Assembly: GCA_002898015.1 (NCBI GenBank)
Contig: BDTM01000067.1
Location: 20,316 to 84,315, forward strand
Direction of reading: 5' to 3'
DNA from: a bacterium BMS3Bbin03
GTDB taxonomy: Bacteria; Zhuqueibacterota; JdFR-76; BMS3Abin05
DNA: 64,000 nucleotides
The notes under the pieces are model-generated. The model did no database searches and was not told the origin of the DNA. It saw nothing but the letters and a program-made list of their open reading frames with translations. Position 1 is the first letter of the stretch. Every line of letters starts with the position of its first letter. This document shows positions 37,162 through 46,050 of the stretch, piece after piece. The position numbers and the translations under genes are program-made.

Positions 37162-37683
37162 TTACCATCCTGAGACACTTTTGTTTAAAATATCTTCGGC
37201 CAGTTTTTTTATGGCGTCATCAATTGCCTTTTGCCGTTCTTCCGTAGAATTTGAATGCCGGTACTCCCCCCATTCCTGAAGTCCGGCCTTCCAGAGGATC
37301 TTCCGTTTTTTCTGATCCCGAAATTCCACATCAACCGTCACATACACACGATACGCTTCGACTTTTTCCTGTCGATTAAAGGTACTGGCCCGGTCGGTTA
37401 CCGATTCAATTGTACCGGAAACAACGGCGCTCGCCCTTGAGACATCCACAATTTTCAGAGTGTTGTCCTGTGTGAAGGCATCCACTACTGCATTTGTCAG
37501 TTTTTCACGGACGCCAAACTCCGATGTTTTATCGTTGAACAGCGGAATGGCCACGGTTTTAATGTGGGCCGGAAGCGTATTGCCGGAAAATGAGTAATGG
37601 CCGCAGGATGAGAAAACAACCGCACAGGAGACAGACAGAAATAGATAGGGCCTGAATTTATTGAATTTTTTTATAATTGTCAA
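37162..37683 (-). CDS. lptE: LptE-like LPS assembly lipoprotein
   Basis: This ~173-residue outer-membrane lipoprotein should plug the LptD translocon for lipopolysaccharide. It has an N-terminal basic and hydrophobic signal with lipobox SSCG, then GHYSFSGNTLPAHIKTVAIP and FGVREKLTNAVVDAF, and a C-terminal helix ending AEDILNKSVSGW. These match the LptE/Rlp B family. The TTG at 37683 (AAGGA upstream) gives a normal signal peptide. The longer ATG frame would overlap the preceding regulator by 65 bases, whereas this start overlaps it by 26. lptD is not nearby. Confidence 0.78.
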   Translation of the reverse strand: MTIIKKFNKFRPYLFLSVSCAVVFSSCGHYSFSGNTLPAHIKTVAIPLFNDKTSEFGVREKLTNAVVDAFTQDNTLKIVDVSRASAVVSGTIESVTDRASTFNRQEKVEAYRVYVTVDVEFRDQKKRKILWKAGLQEWGEYRHSNSTEERQKAIDDAIKKLAEDILNKSVSGW

Positions 37684-38884
37684 AATCGTATTCCTTGATT
37701 TTCCGGTAAAGGGTCCGTTCACTAATATCGAGAAGTTTGGCCGCTTTCCGTTTGTTCCAGTTGCTTTTATCCAATGCCCGTAAAATCAATTCTTTCTCTG
37801 CTTTTTCAAGTGTCGGAATTTTGTTGTCCGTTTCCGGTACGATGGTGGCTTCTTCCACCGGAATTCTGCTATTCCGGACGGGTCCCGTCCACACCGGCAG
37901 AGAACTCGGCAGAACCTTATGTGAAGCCGGCAGATTTGAAAAGAGAAAATCCTTTATCTGAGCGATCTCGGACCTGAGTTCCAGAAGGACACGGTAGATC
38001 AATTCGCGTTCCGCCTTATCCGTCGGAATGTTCAGCGGAACCAGTAAATTTCGATCCACCGTTTCCTGCTGTCCAAAATGTTCATAAACCATTTTTCGGG
38101 TGATGGATTCTCCTTTTTCAAGAATAATAATCATTTGGACAAAATTTTTAAGTTCACGGATATTTCCCGGCCAGGAATATTCCTGAAAGGCTTTCAGAGC
38201 TTCCGGCGTAAATCCTTTAAAGTCGATGTGATTTTCGGCGCAAATCTCTTTTGCAAATTTTTTTACCAATAGCGGAATATCTTCTTTTCGCTTTCGCAGC
38301 GGCGGCAATACAATTTTAACCGCATTGATGCGGTAATATAAATCCAGGCGGAATTCCCCTTCTTTCACCGCCGCACCGAGATCCCGATTAGTAGCGGCGA
38401 TAATACGGACGTCTACTTTTTGCGGTGTGCTGCCGCCCACCCGGAGAAATTCCTTGTCTTCCAACACCCGAAGCACTTTGACCTGTGTTTCCAGCGGCAT
38501 TTCACCAATTTCATCTAAAAAAAGAGTGCCTCCGTCGGCAAGTTCAAAATAGCCTTTTCGTGACTCCACGGCGCCTGTAAAAGCCCCCCGCTGATGCCCA
38601 AATAACTCACTTTCCAGAATTCCCTCCGGAATCGCGCCGCAGTTGACGATAATCATGCGGTTTTTGCTGCGCGTGCTGTGCTGATGAATGGCCCGGGCTA
38701 CGAGTTCCTTTCCGGAACCGCTTTCCCCGAGGATCAGAACGGGAATATTGGTGGGGGCGATCTGCTGAATGATGGCACGAATTTGCTGAATGACCGGGGA
38801 ATTTCCGATGATTCCCATCTCATCAGAAGAAAAAATTTTTGATTTTTTACCGTTTGAAGTCATCGAGCTTAGTTTCACCTTCAT
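37658..38884 (-). CDS. Sigma-54-dependent transcriptional activator without a sensory domain
   Basis: This 408-residue AAA+ enhancer-binding protein has Walker A GESGSGKE, the GAFTGA loop that contacts sigma-54, Walker B FLDEIGEMP, and the arginine-finger region LRKRKEDIPLL. After the AAA+ core (about 25-265), a low-similarity linker of about 85 residues precedes a Fis-type helix-turn-helix (NKRKAAKLLDISERTLYRKI). There is no receiver, GAF or PAS domain, so activity may be set by partner proteins or expression. It is co-transcribed with lptE. Targets are unknown. Confidence 0.92.
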   Translation of the reverse strand: MKVKLSSMTSNGKKSKIFSSDEMGIIGNSPVIQQIRAIIQQIAPTNIPVLILGESGSGKELVARAIHQHSTRSKNRMIIVNCGAIPEGILESELFGHQRGAFTGAVESRKGYFELADGGTLFLDEIGEMPLETQVKVLRVLEDKEFLRVGGSTPQKVDVRIIAATNRDLGAAVKEGEFRLDLYYRINAVKIVLPPLRKRKEDIPLLVKKFAKEICAENHIDFKGFTPEALKAFQEYSWPGNIRELKNFVQMIIILEKGESITRKMVYEHFGQQETVDRNLLVPLNIPTDKAERELIYRVLLELRSEIAQIKDFLFSNLPASHKVLPSSLPVWTGPVRNSRIPVEEATIVPETDNKIPTLEKAEKELILRALDKSNWNKRKAAKLLDISERTLYRKIKEYDFDNYKKIQ

Positions 38885-38985
38885 ATTTTAAAACTGTTTT
38901 TCCTCTCGCAGCAGTTCCGGGGAAAATAGTGACTATTGTAACCTTAAAATGTTGCACTGCGGCATGAGAACAGGCTGCGCCGGAT

Positions 38986-39747
38986 TTACCATTCGATAAT
39001 CTCACCATCCCAGGTCAGTTTGAAATCTTGAAGGCCATATTTTTGAACGATTTCTTTCAACGATCGTTCCTGCCCCTCCAGCTCCGGCGGGATATGTGTG
39101 ACACGCACATGATCGATCTTTTTTTCGACCGCAAGCCGGCAAATTTCTTCCAAAGACGTATGGGCACCCTCGATCATTAACCAATCGGCCGCGGGGATAC
39201 CGGGAGAAATCGCCTCCACAGACAGGATGTCGGATGTGTAAATAAATGTGCTTCCGCCTGCTTCAAACCGAAATCCGTAACTTTCTGCGCCAACCCCGTG
39301 CAGACGCGCTAAATCGGCGGCCGCCGAGAGGTGTCCCGTGGGGAAAAGTGTGACGCGCAGAGAATTCCAGAAATCAAAAGTCTTCTCCAATGCATGAATA
39401 CGAATCGGAAACGGCCATTTTTCAGGAAAAATATAAAAGCGGTACAACTGTTCGGCGAAGAAATCTTTATAAAAAGCCGGCAAAAAAATGTCCAGCGGCG
39501 CCGTTCGTTTGGACATCATCATGAACTGCAGCAGCAGCGGCAGTCCTGCCGCGTGGTCCGGATGGGTATGGGAGATAAGCACGGCTTCTATCGGGAGAAG
39601 CGGTTTCTCTAACTTCGCCAAGGCGCGGCTCGTTCCGCCGCCCGCGTCGATCAATAAAAATTTGCCCGCATCTTCCAACAGGTAAGCCGAATGAAAACGA
39701 TTGGCAACCGTCAGCCCGGAGGCTGAACCCAGAACGTGCCACCTCAC
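38986..39747 (-). CDS. Metallo-beta-lactamase-fold hydrolase (RNase Z-like group)
   Basis: This 253-residue MBL-fold enzyme carries the metal motif SHTHPDHAAGL (about 60-70). Further ligands fit in LFPTGHLSAAADL, YTSDIL and VRVTHIPPEL. The N-terminal start GSASGLTVANRFHSAYLLED resembles the ribonuclease Z/PhnP-type group. The start is GTG with GAGGTG five bases upstream. It is two bases from the epimerase gene, so the two are translated from one message. Substrate is not assigned. Confidence 0.85.
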   Translation of the reverse strand: MRWHVLGSASGLTVANRFHSAYLLEDAGKFLLIDAGGGTSRALAKLEKPLLPIEAVLISHTHPDHAAGLPLLLQFMMMSKRTAPLDIFLPAFYKDFFAEQLYRFYIFPEKWPFPIRIHALEKTFDFWNSLRVTLFPTGHLSAAADLARLHGVGAESYGFRFEAGGSTFIYTSDILSVEAISPGIPAADWLMIEGAHTSLEEICRLAVEKKIDHVRVTHIPPELEGQERSLKEIVQKYGLQDFKLTWDGEIIEW

Positions 39748-39749
39748 GG

Positions 39750-40673
39750 TTACACCTCAAATCTCTGAAAATACTCAACGGTCTGGCGGAGCCCGTCCTG
39801 AAGCGAAACCACGGGTTCCCAGCCCAATGTCTTTTTAATTTTTTTGTAATCGATCACGCTGCGTTGCTGTTCGCCGTCTTTTGCAAGGCCATGTTTTTCA
39901 GGCGTATTCTTACGAACAATTTTATTTAATTCCCGGAAAACGATGTTTACATCCGTTTCAATCCCGGTTCCCACGTTAAAAATATCCGATTTCGGGTAGT
40001 CCAGTGCCAGCAGATTGGCACGCACCACATCCCCCACGAAGACAAAATCACGCGTCTGCGTCCCGTCTCCGTTAATAACCGGCTGCTGATCCTTGAGCAT
40101 TTTTTCAATAAAAATAGCCACCACACCGGCTTCTCCGTGGGGGTTTTGCCGGGGGCCGTAGACATTGGCATATCGCAGAATGACGGACTGCAGATTGTAA
40201 GTTAATTCGTAAAAAAACAAATATTTTTCAACCGTTAATTTTGTAATTCCGTAGGGTGAAACCGGTCGATTGGGATGGTTTTCATCGGCAGGAAAATAAT
40301 CCTGCTCACCATAGATTGCGCCGCCTGTAGACGCAAAAATGATTTTCTGAACACCCGCCTTCACGGCATTTTGAAGGATGTTCAACGTCCCGAGAACGTT
40401 CACCTCCGCATCAAAGACGGGATTCTCCACAGAACGGCGGACGTCCATCTGAGCCGCCTCGTGATAAACCACATCAAATTTTTCAAGCGCAAAGACCTTT
40501 TCCAATTCATCGGCCCGCAAATCCATGAGATAAAATTTTGCGTTTGGATTGAGATTCTGCAGCCGTCCCATGTAAAGATTGTCCACAACACAAACATCAT
40601 GCCCGGCTTCAATAAGCGCATCAACAATGTTCGATCCGATAAAACCGGCTCCTCCGGTGACCAGGATTTTCAT
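39750..40673 (-). CDS. NAD-dependent nucleotide-sugar epimerase (UDP-glucose 4-epimerase type)
   Basis: This 307-residue extended short-chain dehydrogenase has GGAGFIGSNIVDALIEAGH for NAD binding (about 7-25), the catalytic YGITK (Tyr/Lys, about 147-151) and YGPRQNPHGEAGV. It should interconvert sugar nucleotides such as UDP-glucose/UDP-galactose or related uronic acids. The exact sugar is not predictable. GGAGG precedes the ATG. It lies between purD (26 bases upstream) and the MBL hydrolase. Confidence 0.88.
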   Translation of the reverse strand: MKILVTGGAGFIGSNIVDALIEAGHDVCVVDNLYMGRLQNLNPNAKFYLMDLRADELEKVFALEKFDVVYHEAAQMDVRRSVENPVFDAEVNVLGTLNILQNAVKAGVQKIIFASTGGAIYGEQDYFPADENHPNRPVSPYGITKLTVEKYLFFYELTYNLQSVILRYANVYGPRQNPHGEAGVVAIFIEKMLKDQQPVINGDGTQTRDFVFVGDVVRANLLALDYPKSDIFNVGTGIETDVNIVFRELNKIVRKNTPEKHGLAKDGEQQRSVIDYKKIKKTLGWEPVVSLQDGLRQTVEYFQRFEV

Positions 40674-40698
40674 TTAACCTCCGCCAACTTTTCACAAA

Positions 40699-41970
40699 TT
40701 ATATGTTTCTTAATCCCTTTTTTCCGATGTCCGTTCGGTAATAAGCGCCTTCAAAAAAAATGGATTTTACGGCTTTGTACGCGCCCTCGATGGCATCTTT
40801 CAAGGATTGGGCCAGATGGGTAACGCCCAGTACGCGTCCGCCATTGGTCAGCAATTTTCCGTTCACCCGCTTTGTACCTGCGTGAAAAATAATTGTGTCC
40901 GCCCCGAAATCACTGTCGAGCCCTGTAATTTCCTTCCCTTTTTCATACGGCCCGGGATACCCTTCGGACGCCATGATCACACAAACAGCCGACCTGTCCT
41001 CGATTTCAAGGTTGTAATCCGCCAGATTGCCGTTCACGACAGCCATCATACCTTCCAGTAAATCGGATTTTAGCAGCGGAAGAATGGCCTGGCTTTCCGG
41101 GTCTCCAAAACGACAGTTAAACTCGATTACTTTCGGCCCTTCTTCCGTAAGCATGAGACCGGCGTAAAGGATCCCTTTATAAGGATTCCCGTCTTTTGCC
41201 ATTCCCCGGATCGTGGGCTCCAAAACCGTTTCCCGGATTTCCCGGAGCAGCTTTTCATTTACAAACGGCACGGGCGCGTAGGCCCCCATTCCGCCGGTGT
41301 TTGGTCCGAGATCATTATCAAAAACAGCTTTGTGATCCTGTGCCGGAATGAGAGGCAGCACGGTCTTCCCATCCGAAAAAGCCAGGACAGACACTTCATC
41401 CCCCTCCAAAAATTCTTCTATCACGACCCGATGGCCTGCCTCTCCAAACACGTTCCGCAGCATCATTTCTTCAAGAGCCTTTTGGGCATCACTTTTTGTT
41501 TCACACACCAAAGAGCCCTTTCCGGCAGCCAATCCATCCGCTTTCACCACAAGCTTGCCTTCGTGATTCCAGATGTAATTTCGGGCATTGGCCATCGACT
41601 TAAACACTTCATATCCGGCAGTCGGAATGTGATATCGCTGCATAAAATCCTTTGCAAAAGATTTGCTGCCTTCAATGCGCGCGGCCCCCCGTGAAGGGCC
41701 GAATAGCTTGAGCCCCTCTTTTTGAAACATATCCGCAATACCGTGCACCAGGGGTAACTCGGGACCTACAACCGTGAAATCGATGGACTTCTCTTTCGCA
41801 AATTGAAGAAGGCTCTGAAGATCATCTGGCCTGATCGGGGCACATTCCGCAAAGGCTTCTATCCCCGGATTTCCCGGTGCACAATACAGGCGGTCAATCG
41901 CCGGATTCTGAGCCAATTTCCATACAAGCGCATGTTCCCGCCCGCCATTGCCGATCACTAAAACTTTCAT
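40699..41970 (-). CDS. purD: Phosphoribosylamine-glycine ligase
   Basis: This 423-residue ATP-grasp enzyme of purine synthesis joins glycine to phosphoribosylamine. It has the N-terminal VLVIGNGGREHALVWKLAQN, the ATP-grasp core VVKADGLAAGKGSLVC, DHKAVFDNDLGPNTGGMGAY, and FNCRFGDPESQAILPLL. Length and motifs match PurD throughout. A sigma-70 promoter lies at 42030-42058 and AGGTGG precedes the ATG. No other purine gene is adjacent. Confidence 0.96.
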   Translation of the reverse strand: MKVLVIGNGGREHALVWKLAQNPAIDRLYCAPGNPGIEAFAECAPIRPDDLQSLLQFAKEKSIDFTVVGPELPLVHGIADMFQKEGLKLFGPSRGAARIEGSKSFAKDFMQRYHIPTAGYEVFKSMANARNYIWNHEGKLVVKADGLAAGKGSLVCETKSDAQKALEEMMLRNVFGEAGHRVVIEEFLEGDEVSVLAFSDGKTVLPLIPAQDHKAVFDNDLGPNTGGMGAYAPVPFVNEKLLREIRETVLEPTIRGMAKDGNPYKGILYAGLMLTEEGPKVIEFNCRFGDPESQAILPLLKSDLLEGMMAVVNGNLADYNLEIEDRSAVCVIMASEGYPGPYEKGKEITGLDSDFGADTIIFHAGTKRVNGKLLTNGGRVLGVTHLAQSLKDAIEGAYKAVKSIFFEGAYYRTDIGKKGLRNI

Positions 41971-42029
41971 TGTTCACCACCTGTTATCCTAAACGATTGG
42001 CACAATACACAAAAAATATTTATTGCATA

Positions 42030-42058
42030 AAAATAGCCAACTTACGGCCAAATTGCAA
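42030..42058 (-). promoter_or_regulatory. Sigma-70 promoter for purD
   Basis: On the minus strand TTGCAA (42053-42058) and TATTTT (42030-42035) are spaced by 17 bases. The expected leader is about 50 bases. It may drive the whole purD-epimerase-hydrolase run. Confidence 0.5.
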
Positions 42059-42110
42059 ATACTTTTTCAAAATACAGGCATTTATTGGAAAGAATTGACC
42101 GGCGCCCGGT

Positions 42111-42150
42111 GATTTAAAAAATAAAAGGCTGCCGGTTTAAGACAGCCTTT
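42111..42150 (-). terminator. Rho-independent terminator after the YCF48-repeat gene
   Basis: AAAGGCTG (42124-42131) pairs with CAGCCTTT (42143-42150). Read on the minus strand, the hairpin is followed by a T-rich run (42111-42126). It sits 24 bases past the stop of the last gene in the surface locus and so marks the operon end. Confidence 0.85.
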
Positions 42151-42174
42151 CTAATGTTTATCGCTAGTTTCGGT

Positions 42175-44376
42175 TTATTTCAGAAGCAAGAGCTTCTTTG
42201 TTGCCACAGACGTGCCGGCCTGAATCCGGTAAAAATAGACGCCGCTGGGAAGGGGGCCGGCGTTCCACCGCACGGAATAGCGGCCGGCGGTTTTTTTCTC
42301 GTTCAAAAGCGTTTGTACCCATTCCCCCTGCACATTAAATATGGAAAGGCGCACACGAGATGTTTGTGGAATGCTGAACGAAATGGTTGTGACAGGGTTG
42401 AATGGATTCGGATAATTTTGAAGCAGGCCGACCGCAAGGGGGACCTGTTCGGGAAATTCCTCAACCCGGGTTTGAACCGGTTTGGTGAGAACCGTGGTGT
42501 TGGTGCCCACAATCCAGGGTTGTCCGCCGGGCGCCTGAGCGACATCCTGCAAATTATTTTCATTCATGACATCCACGGGATTCCAGGTTGCGCCGCTGTC
42601 CGCAGTCTCAAAAACCGCACCCTTTTTTCCGATGATCCAGCCGTGTGCGGCGTTTTGGAAATAAACCTTGTCAAAGTTCAGGCCGGTTCCCCAATCCATC
42701 GTCTTCCAGGCGGCCCCGCCATCCGCTGACTTCAACACCACACTCTTTCCCCCTCTTGCAGACTTTCCGACAATCCACCCATTTGAAGGACCGGCAAAAT
42801 AAACGGATTTAAAATCCGCTTTAACCGGAAAATCGTGACGGGCTCTCTTCCAGGACATACCGCCATCGGCTGTGAAAACAATTGACGAATCCCCGCCAAC
42901 GGCCACGCCGTGGGAGGCATCATAAAAAAAGATGTCGTAAAGCGGCTTGTGGGTTGAATCCTCCAAAACGGTTGTCCAGTTAATGCCGCCGTCCGTCGTC
43001 CATTGGATAATGTCCTCGCCGCTTGAATTTTTTCCGCAAGCAAAACCGGTATTGACATCCAGAAAATAAATTCCGTAAAATGCGGCTCGCGCATTTTTTA
43101 AGATTTGCAGCCCGGTCCAGGTTTTACCGCCGTCTGTCGTTCTGGCGATTGACCCATAGCCCCCCGCCGTCCAGCCATAATCTTTATTCAGAAAAAACAG
43201 ATCTTCAATTCGAACCGCACGATTTTCTTCGGCCACACAGCTAAATTGCCAATTCTTCCCATCATCCGTGCTTTTTAACACGCCGCCGTTCCAGCCCGCT
43301 GCGAAAACAGTGTGCGAATCGGGGGCCGCCACGGCGTAATAATTGAGGATGTCGGGGATACGATACGAAAGCGTCCAGCTCCGGGCGCCGTCGTCCGAGT
43401 AAGCCAGTTCACCTAAAGCGCCGGCCGCCCAGATACGTCCATCCAAAATCTGTATAGCGTACAAGGTATTTCCGGTAAAAATCGGCATCGGCGTGAATGT
43501 CTGCCCGCCGTCGGTGGTTTTCAGAATTAAACTTCCGTAACCGGCACCGCCGCCTACAATATAGCCGTTGTTTTCATCTGTGAAAGCGATGGCATATCCG
43601 TAACAATATGTTTTCAGGGATTGATCTAAAAATTTCCAGTTTCTGCCGCCGTCGGTGGTTTTCATCAAAAGCGTCGGCTGCAAACCGGCTGCCATCGACC
43701 CCCAGCCGGTGGCGTAGGCAACCGTGTCATTCACCATAAAAACGGCTTTGAAATCATTCCGAAAGTATTTGTAGCCCCCAAAATCAAGAGATTCCGCAGG
43801 TGTCCAGTGGTCGCCGCCGTCGGTTGTGTACAACAAATTGTATTTGGTGGCCATTATGCCGTGTGTTTCATCCGCAAAATGAACCGCATAAATATCTTCG
43901 GTTACGCCGCCCAAATCTGAAGGAGCCGTCCAATTTGTACTATCGGTTGTGCGGTACAGGACTCCTTTTTTGCCAACCACCCATCCGTGCGTGGCATTTA
44001 TAAAAAAGACTTTCAGGAAATCATCCGCAGTCGTAAAATTTCCGCTTTGCGCCCATGTTTGTCCCCCGTCGGCCGTTTTGAGTAAGGTGCCGTCGTAGCC
44101 GGCGATCCAGCCGTTTTTTTCATCCGGGAAAACGACCGATGTGAGCTTTTTGGTGGATACGTTGTCGTGAAAATTCCATGTTTTCCCGCCGTCATCGGTC
44201 CCCAAAATCATCCCATTTGAACCGACCACCCAACCCAGATCCTTTGTTGGAAAAGAAATTCCATAAATGGATTCCTGGAAGGTGGGTGTCACAACAGATG
44301 TCCATGGGTTGTTTCCGAAAACGGACGTTGTAAAAAAGAAACCTATTACGAGCATGCCGGGTAAAATTTTTCTCAT
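42175..44376 (-). CDS. YCF48-like repeat (beta-propeller) protein with T9SS sorting domain
   Basis: This 733-residue secreted protein has a signal peptide (about 1-21). About a dozen repeats of the form GWVVGxxGxILxTxDGGxTW follow (for example ADGGQTWAQSG, TTDGGRNWKFLDQ, TTDGGKTWTGLQ), typical of Ycf48/BNR-like propellers. The C-terminal ~80 residues form a type IX secretion sorting domain: YPNPFNPVTTISFSIPQ, then LSIFNVQGEWV and GVYFYRIQAG. It should be exported across the outer membrane. It is the last gene of the surface locus, with a good ribosome binding site (GGAGG) and a terminator behind it. Ligand is unknown. Confidence 0.85.
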   Translation of the reverse strand: MRKILPGMLVIGFFFTTSVFGNNPWTSVVTPTFQESIYGISFPTKDLGWVVGSNGMILGTDDGGKTWNFHDNVSTKKLTSVVFPDEKNGWIAGYDGTLLKTADGGQTWAQSGNFTTADDFLKVFFINATHGWVVGKKGVLYRTTDSTNWTAPSDLGGVTEDIYAVHFADETHGIMATKYNLLYTTDGGDHWTPAESLDFGGYKYFRNDFKAVFMVNDTVAYATGWGSMAAGLQPTLLMKTTDGGRNWKFLDQSLKTYCYGYAIAFTDENNGYIVGGGAGYGSLILKTTDGGQTFTPMPIFTGNTLYAIQILDGRIWAAGALGELAYSDDGARSWTLSYRIPDILNYYAVAAPDSHTVFAAGWNGGVLKSTDDGKNWQFSCVAEENRAVRIEDLFFLNKDYGWTAGGYGSIARTTDGGKTWTGLQILKNARAAFYGIYFLDVNTGFACGKNSSGEDIIQWTTDGGINWTTVLEDSTHKPLYDIFFYDASHGVAVGGDSSIVFTADGGMSWKRARHDFPVKADFKSVYFAGPSNGWIVGKSARGGKSVVLKSADGGAAWKTMDWGTGLNFDKVYFQNAAHGWIIGKKGAVFETADSGATWNPVDVMNENNLQDVAQAPGGQPWIVGTNTTVLTKPVQTRVEEFPEQVPLAVGLLQNYPNPFNPVTTISFSIPQTSRVRLSIFNVQGEWVQTLLNEKKTAGRYSVRWNAGPLPSGVYFYRIQAGTSVATKKLLLLK

Positions 44377-44474
44377 TTTGCCTCCATCCTGTTTTTAATT
44401 CGTAAATTCAGGGCCGGACAATTTACGTCGATTTTTTATGGCTCCGCTTCCTCTTCGCTTTAAAATTCATCATT

Positions 44475-46025
44475 TTATTCAAATGTGTACAGTTGCAGCA
44501 TAAATTGAAAAACAAGATTGCGGCGCACATCCCCGGGCAAAAAACGCGCCCCGTTAAAAGCGGGTTGTTCAAGCAGGTACAATTTACCCTTTGGAGATTT
44601 GCTTCGATAAATCGCCGCAATCGAGACTCTAAATTGCGGCTGCCGCCAGCCCAGGCCGCCGCTCACGCTCCAAAATCTTTCTCTCCTGTACATAAAAAAC
44701 GGGCCGGGAACTTTTTCGCCCGCATTTCCGCCCACGCGGAGCCGCCAATTTCCACGGAACAGAGGGAATTCCGCCCCCGTGCGAAATTCCCACTCATTTG
44801 CTTCTGCCGCAATGGACTGATGCGCCAGATAATCTTTAAAATTTCGGGAAAAATGCCCCCAGTAAATTTCCGCCCCAACCACTGCCGGAATCCATTTTCG
44901 GTTCAGGCCAAAGCCGATTCCCGCCGTAAAACGATTTTGATTGTTCTCGCCGTACAGGCTGCCGTATTCGATCGTTTTCGACCAGTCTTCCCGATTGGAA
45001 TAGGTCATCTGTCCGGCAATCCGAAAACCATTTTTTTGATAAACAAGACGCCCGGTTGTTCTGTTGAAAATCATCTGCTCGTATCCCCTTTTTATAAATA
45101 GATTATCGGTTACGCTGTTTCCACTACTCCGGTAGAAATGGGCGATTCCCAACCGGCTGTGTCTCCCGAGGGAGAGGAACATCTGCCCCCCTAAAATCAA
45201 GCCCTTTGTCCGGTAAATACGAATGTACTTGCTGCGCACCTGCTGAAAACGTGTATCCAATCCAATCTGACGGTATAAAAGGGCGTCCTGCAGCTCTTTC
45301 ACGGCCGTCAGGCGGGTCTGGCTGTTGTAAGGAAATACAAAAAAACCCAGTCCGATTTTCGAGTTTTCACTTTTGGAAAACGGCTGCTTAAAGGTGGTTG
45401 TCGGATTTTGCTTCAGCCGCCAGGCAATTCCGATTCCCGGAAAAAACGCCCACCGGATCGATTCAACTTTAGTGTACACATTTTTCAAACCCATCTGCAC
45501 TTTATAGTTAAAGGCCGCTCCAACCGAGAAATTGAACGGCAATTTTCTGGAATAAACGGCTGAAATGACCGGCCCGTTATACCAGAAATTTCCGGTTGTC
45601 GTATCCGTGAGAATGAAATTTTTCCTGTACGGATACTGTTCCAATGAGCGGTAAACCTGTCTCGGATAATCCCCCATGTAGGTCACTGAGCCCCAAAAGG
45701 TTTCTTTCTTATTCATCGTCTTCACACCCTCAAACTTAAGCGAATAATCCTGCTCCTTCAGCGGATCGTACAGCCTGTGATAATCACCCCACGTGTGCCG
45801 ACTATTCCAATACAGGTTCATCCGTTGGCCCGATCTGGCATAAACGAGGCCGGCCGGATTTTTCCCAAAATAATAAAAACCGAGTTGATTTTCCGAATCC
45901 GGCACGGCTAATTGTAGATTCCCAAGCGCTTTCAAACGGTTGTCCATGGACGATGAATGCTTTGAAATTAAGAAGAATAAAAGGCCAAAAAAGATGATCG
46001 CTGCTGTTTTCGTGCGCATTCGCAA
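44475..46025 (-). CDS. DUF6850-like outer-membrane beta-barrel protein
   Basis: This 516-residue protein has a signal-like N-terminus (about 1-26) and then many short strand segments with Tyr/Trp/Arg girdles, for example GFYYFGKNPAGLVYARSGQR and FWGSVTYMGDYPRQVYRSLE. It ends in aromatic-rich strands (LVFQFMLQLYTFE). This pattern and its position beside a DUF4876 lipoprotein fit the DUF6850 family of Bacteroidota, recognised from memory only. The TTG at 46025 has GGAG eight bases upstream. An ATG two codons later is the alternative. Confidence 0.65.
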   Translation of the reverse strand: MRMRTKTAAIIFFGLLFFLISKHSSSMDNRLKALGNLQLAVPDSENQLGFYYFGKNPAGLVYARSGQRMNLYWNSRHTWGDYHRLYDPLKEQDYSLKFEGVKTMNKKETFWGSVTYMGDYPRQVYRSLEQYPYRKNFILTDTTTGNFWYNGPVISAVYSRKLPFNFSVGAAFNYKVQMGLKNVYTKVESIRWAFFPGIGIAWRLKQNPTTTFKQPFSKSENSKIGLGFFVFPYNSQTRLTAVKELQDALLYRQIGLDTRFQQVRSKYIRIYRTKGLILGGQMFLSLGRHSRLGIAHFYRSSGNSVTDNLFIKRGYEQMIFNRTTGRLVYQKNGFRIAGQMTYSNREDWSKTIEYGSLYGENNQNRFTAGIGFGLNRKWIPAVVGAEIYWGHFSRNFKDYLAHQSIAAEANEWEFRTGAEFPLFRGNWRLRVGGNAGEKVPGPFFMYRRERFWSVSGGLGWRQPQFRVSIAAIYRSKSPKGKLYLLEQPAFNGARFLPGDVRRNLVFQFMLQLYTFE

Positions 46026-46050
46026 AATTCGATCTCCATTCCGAATACGA

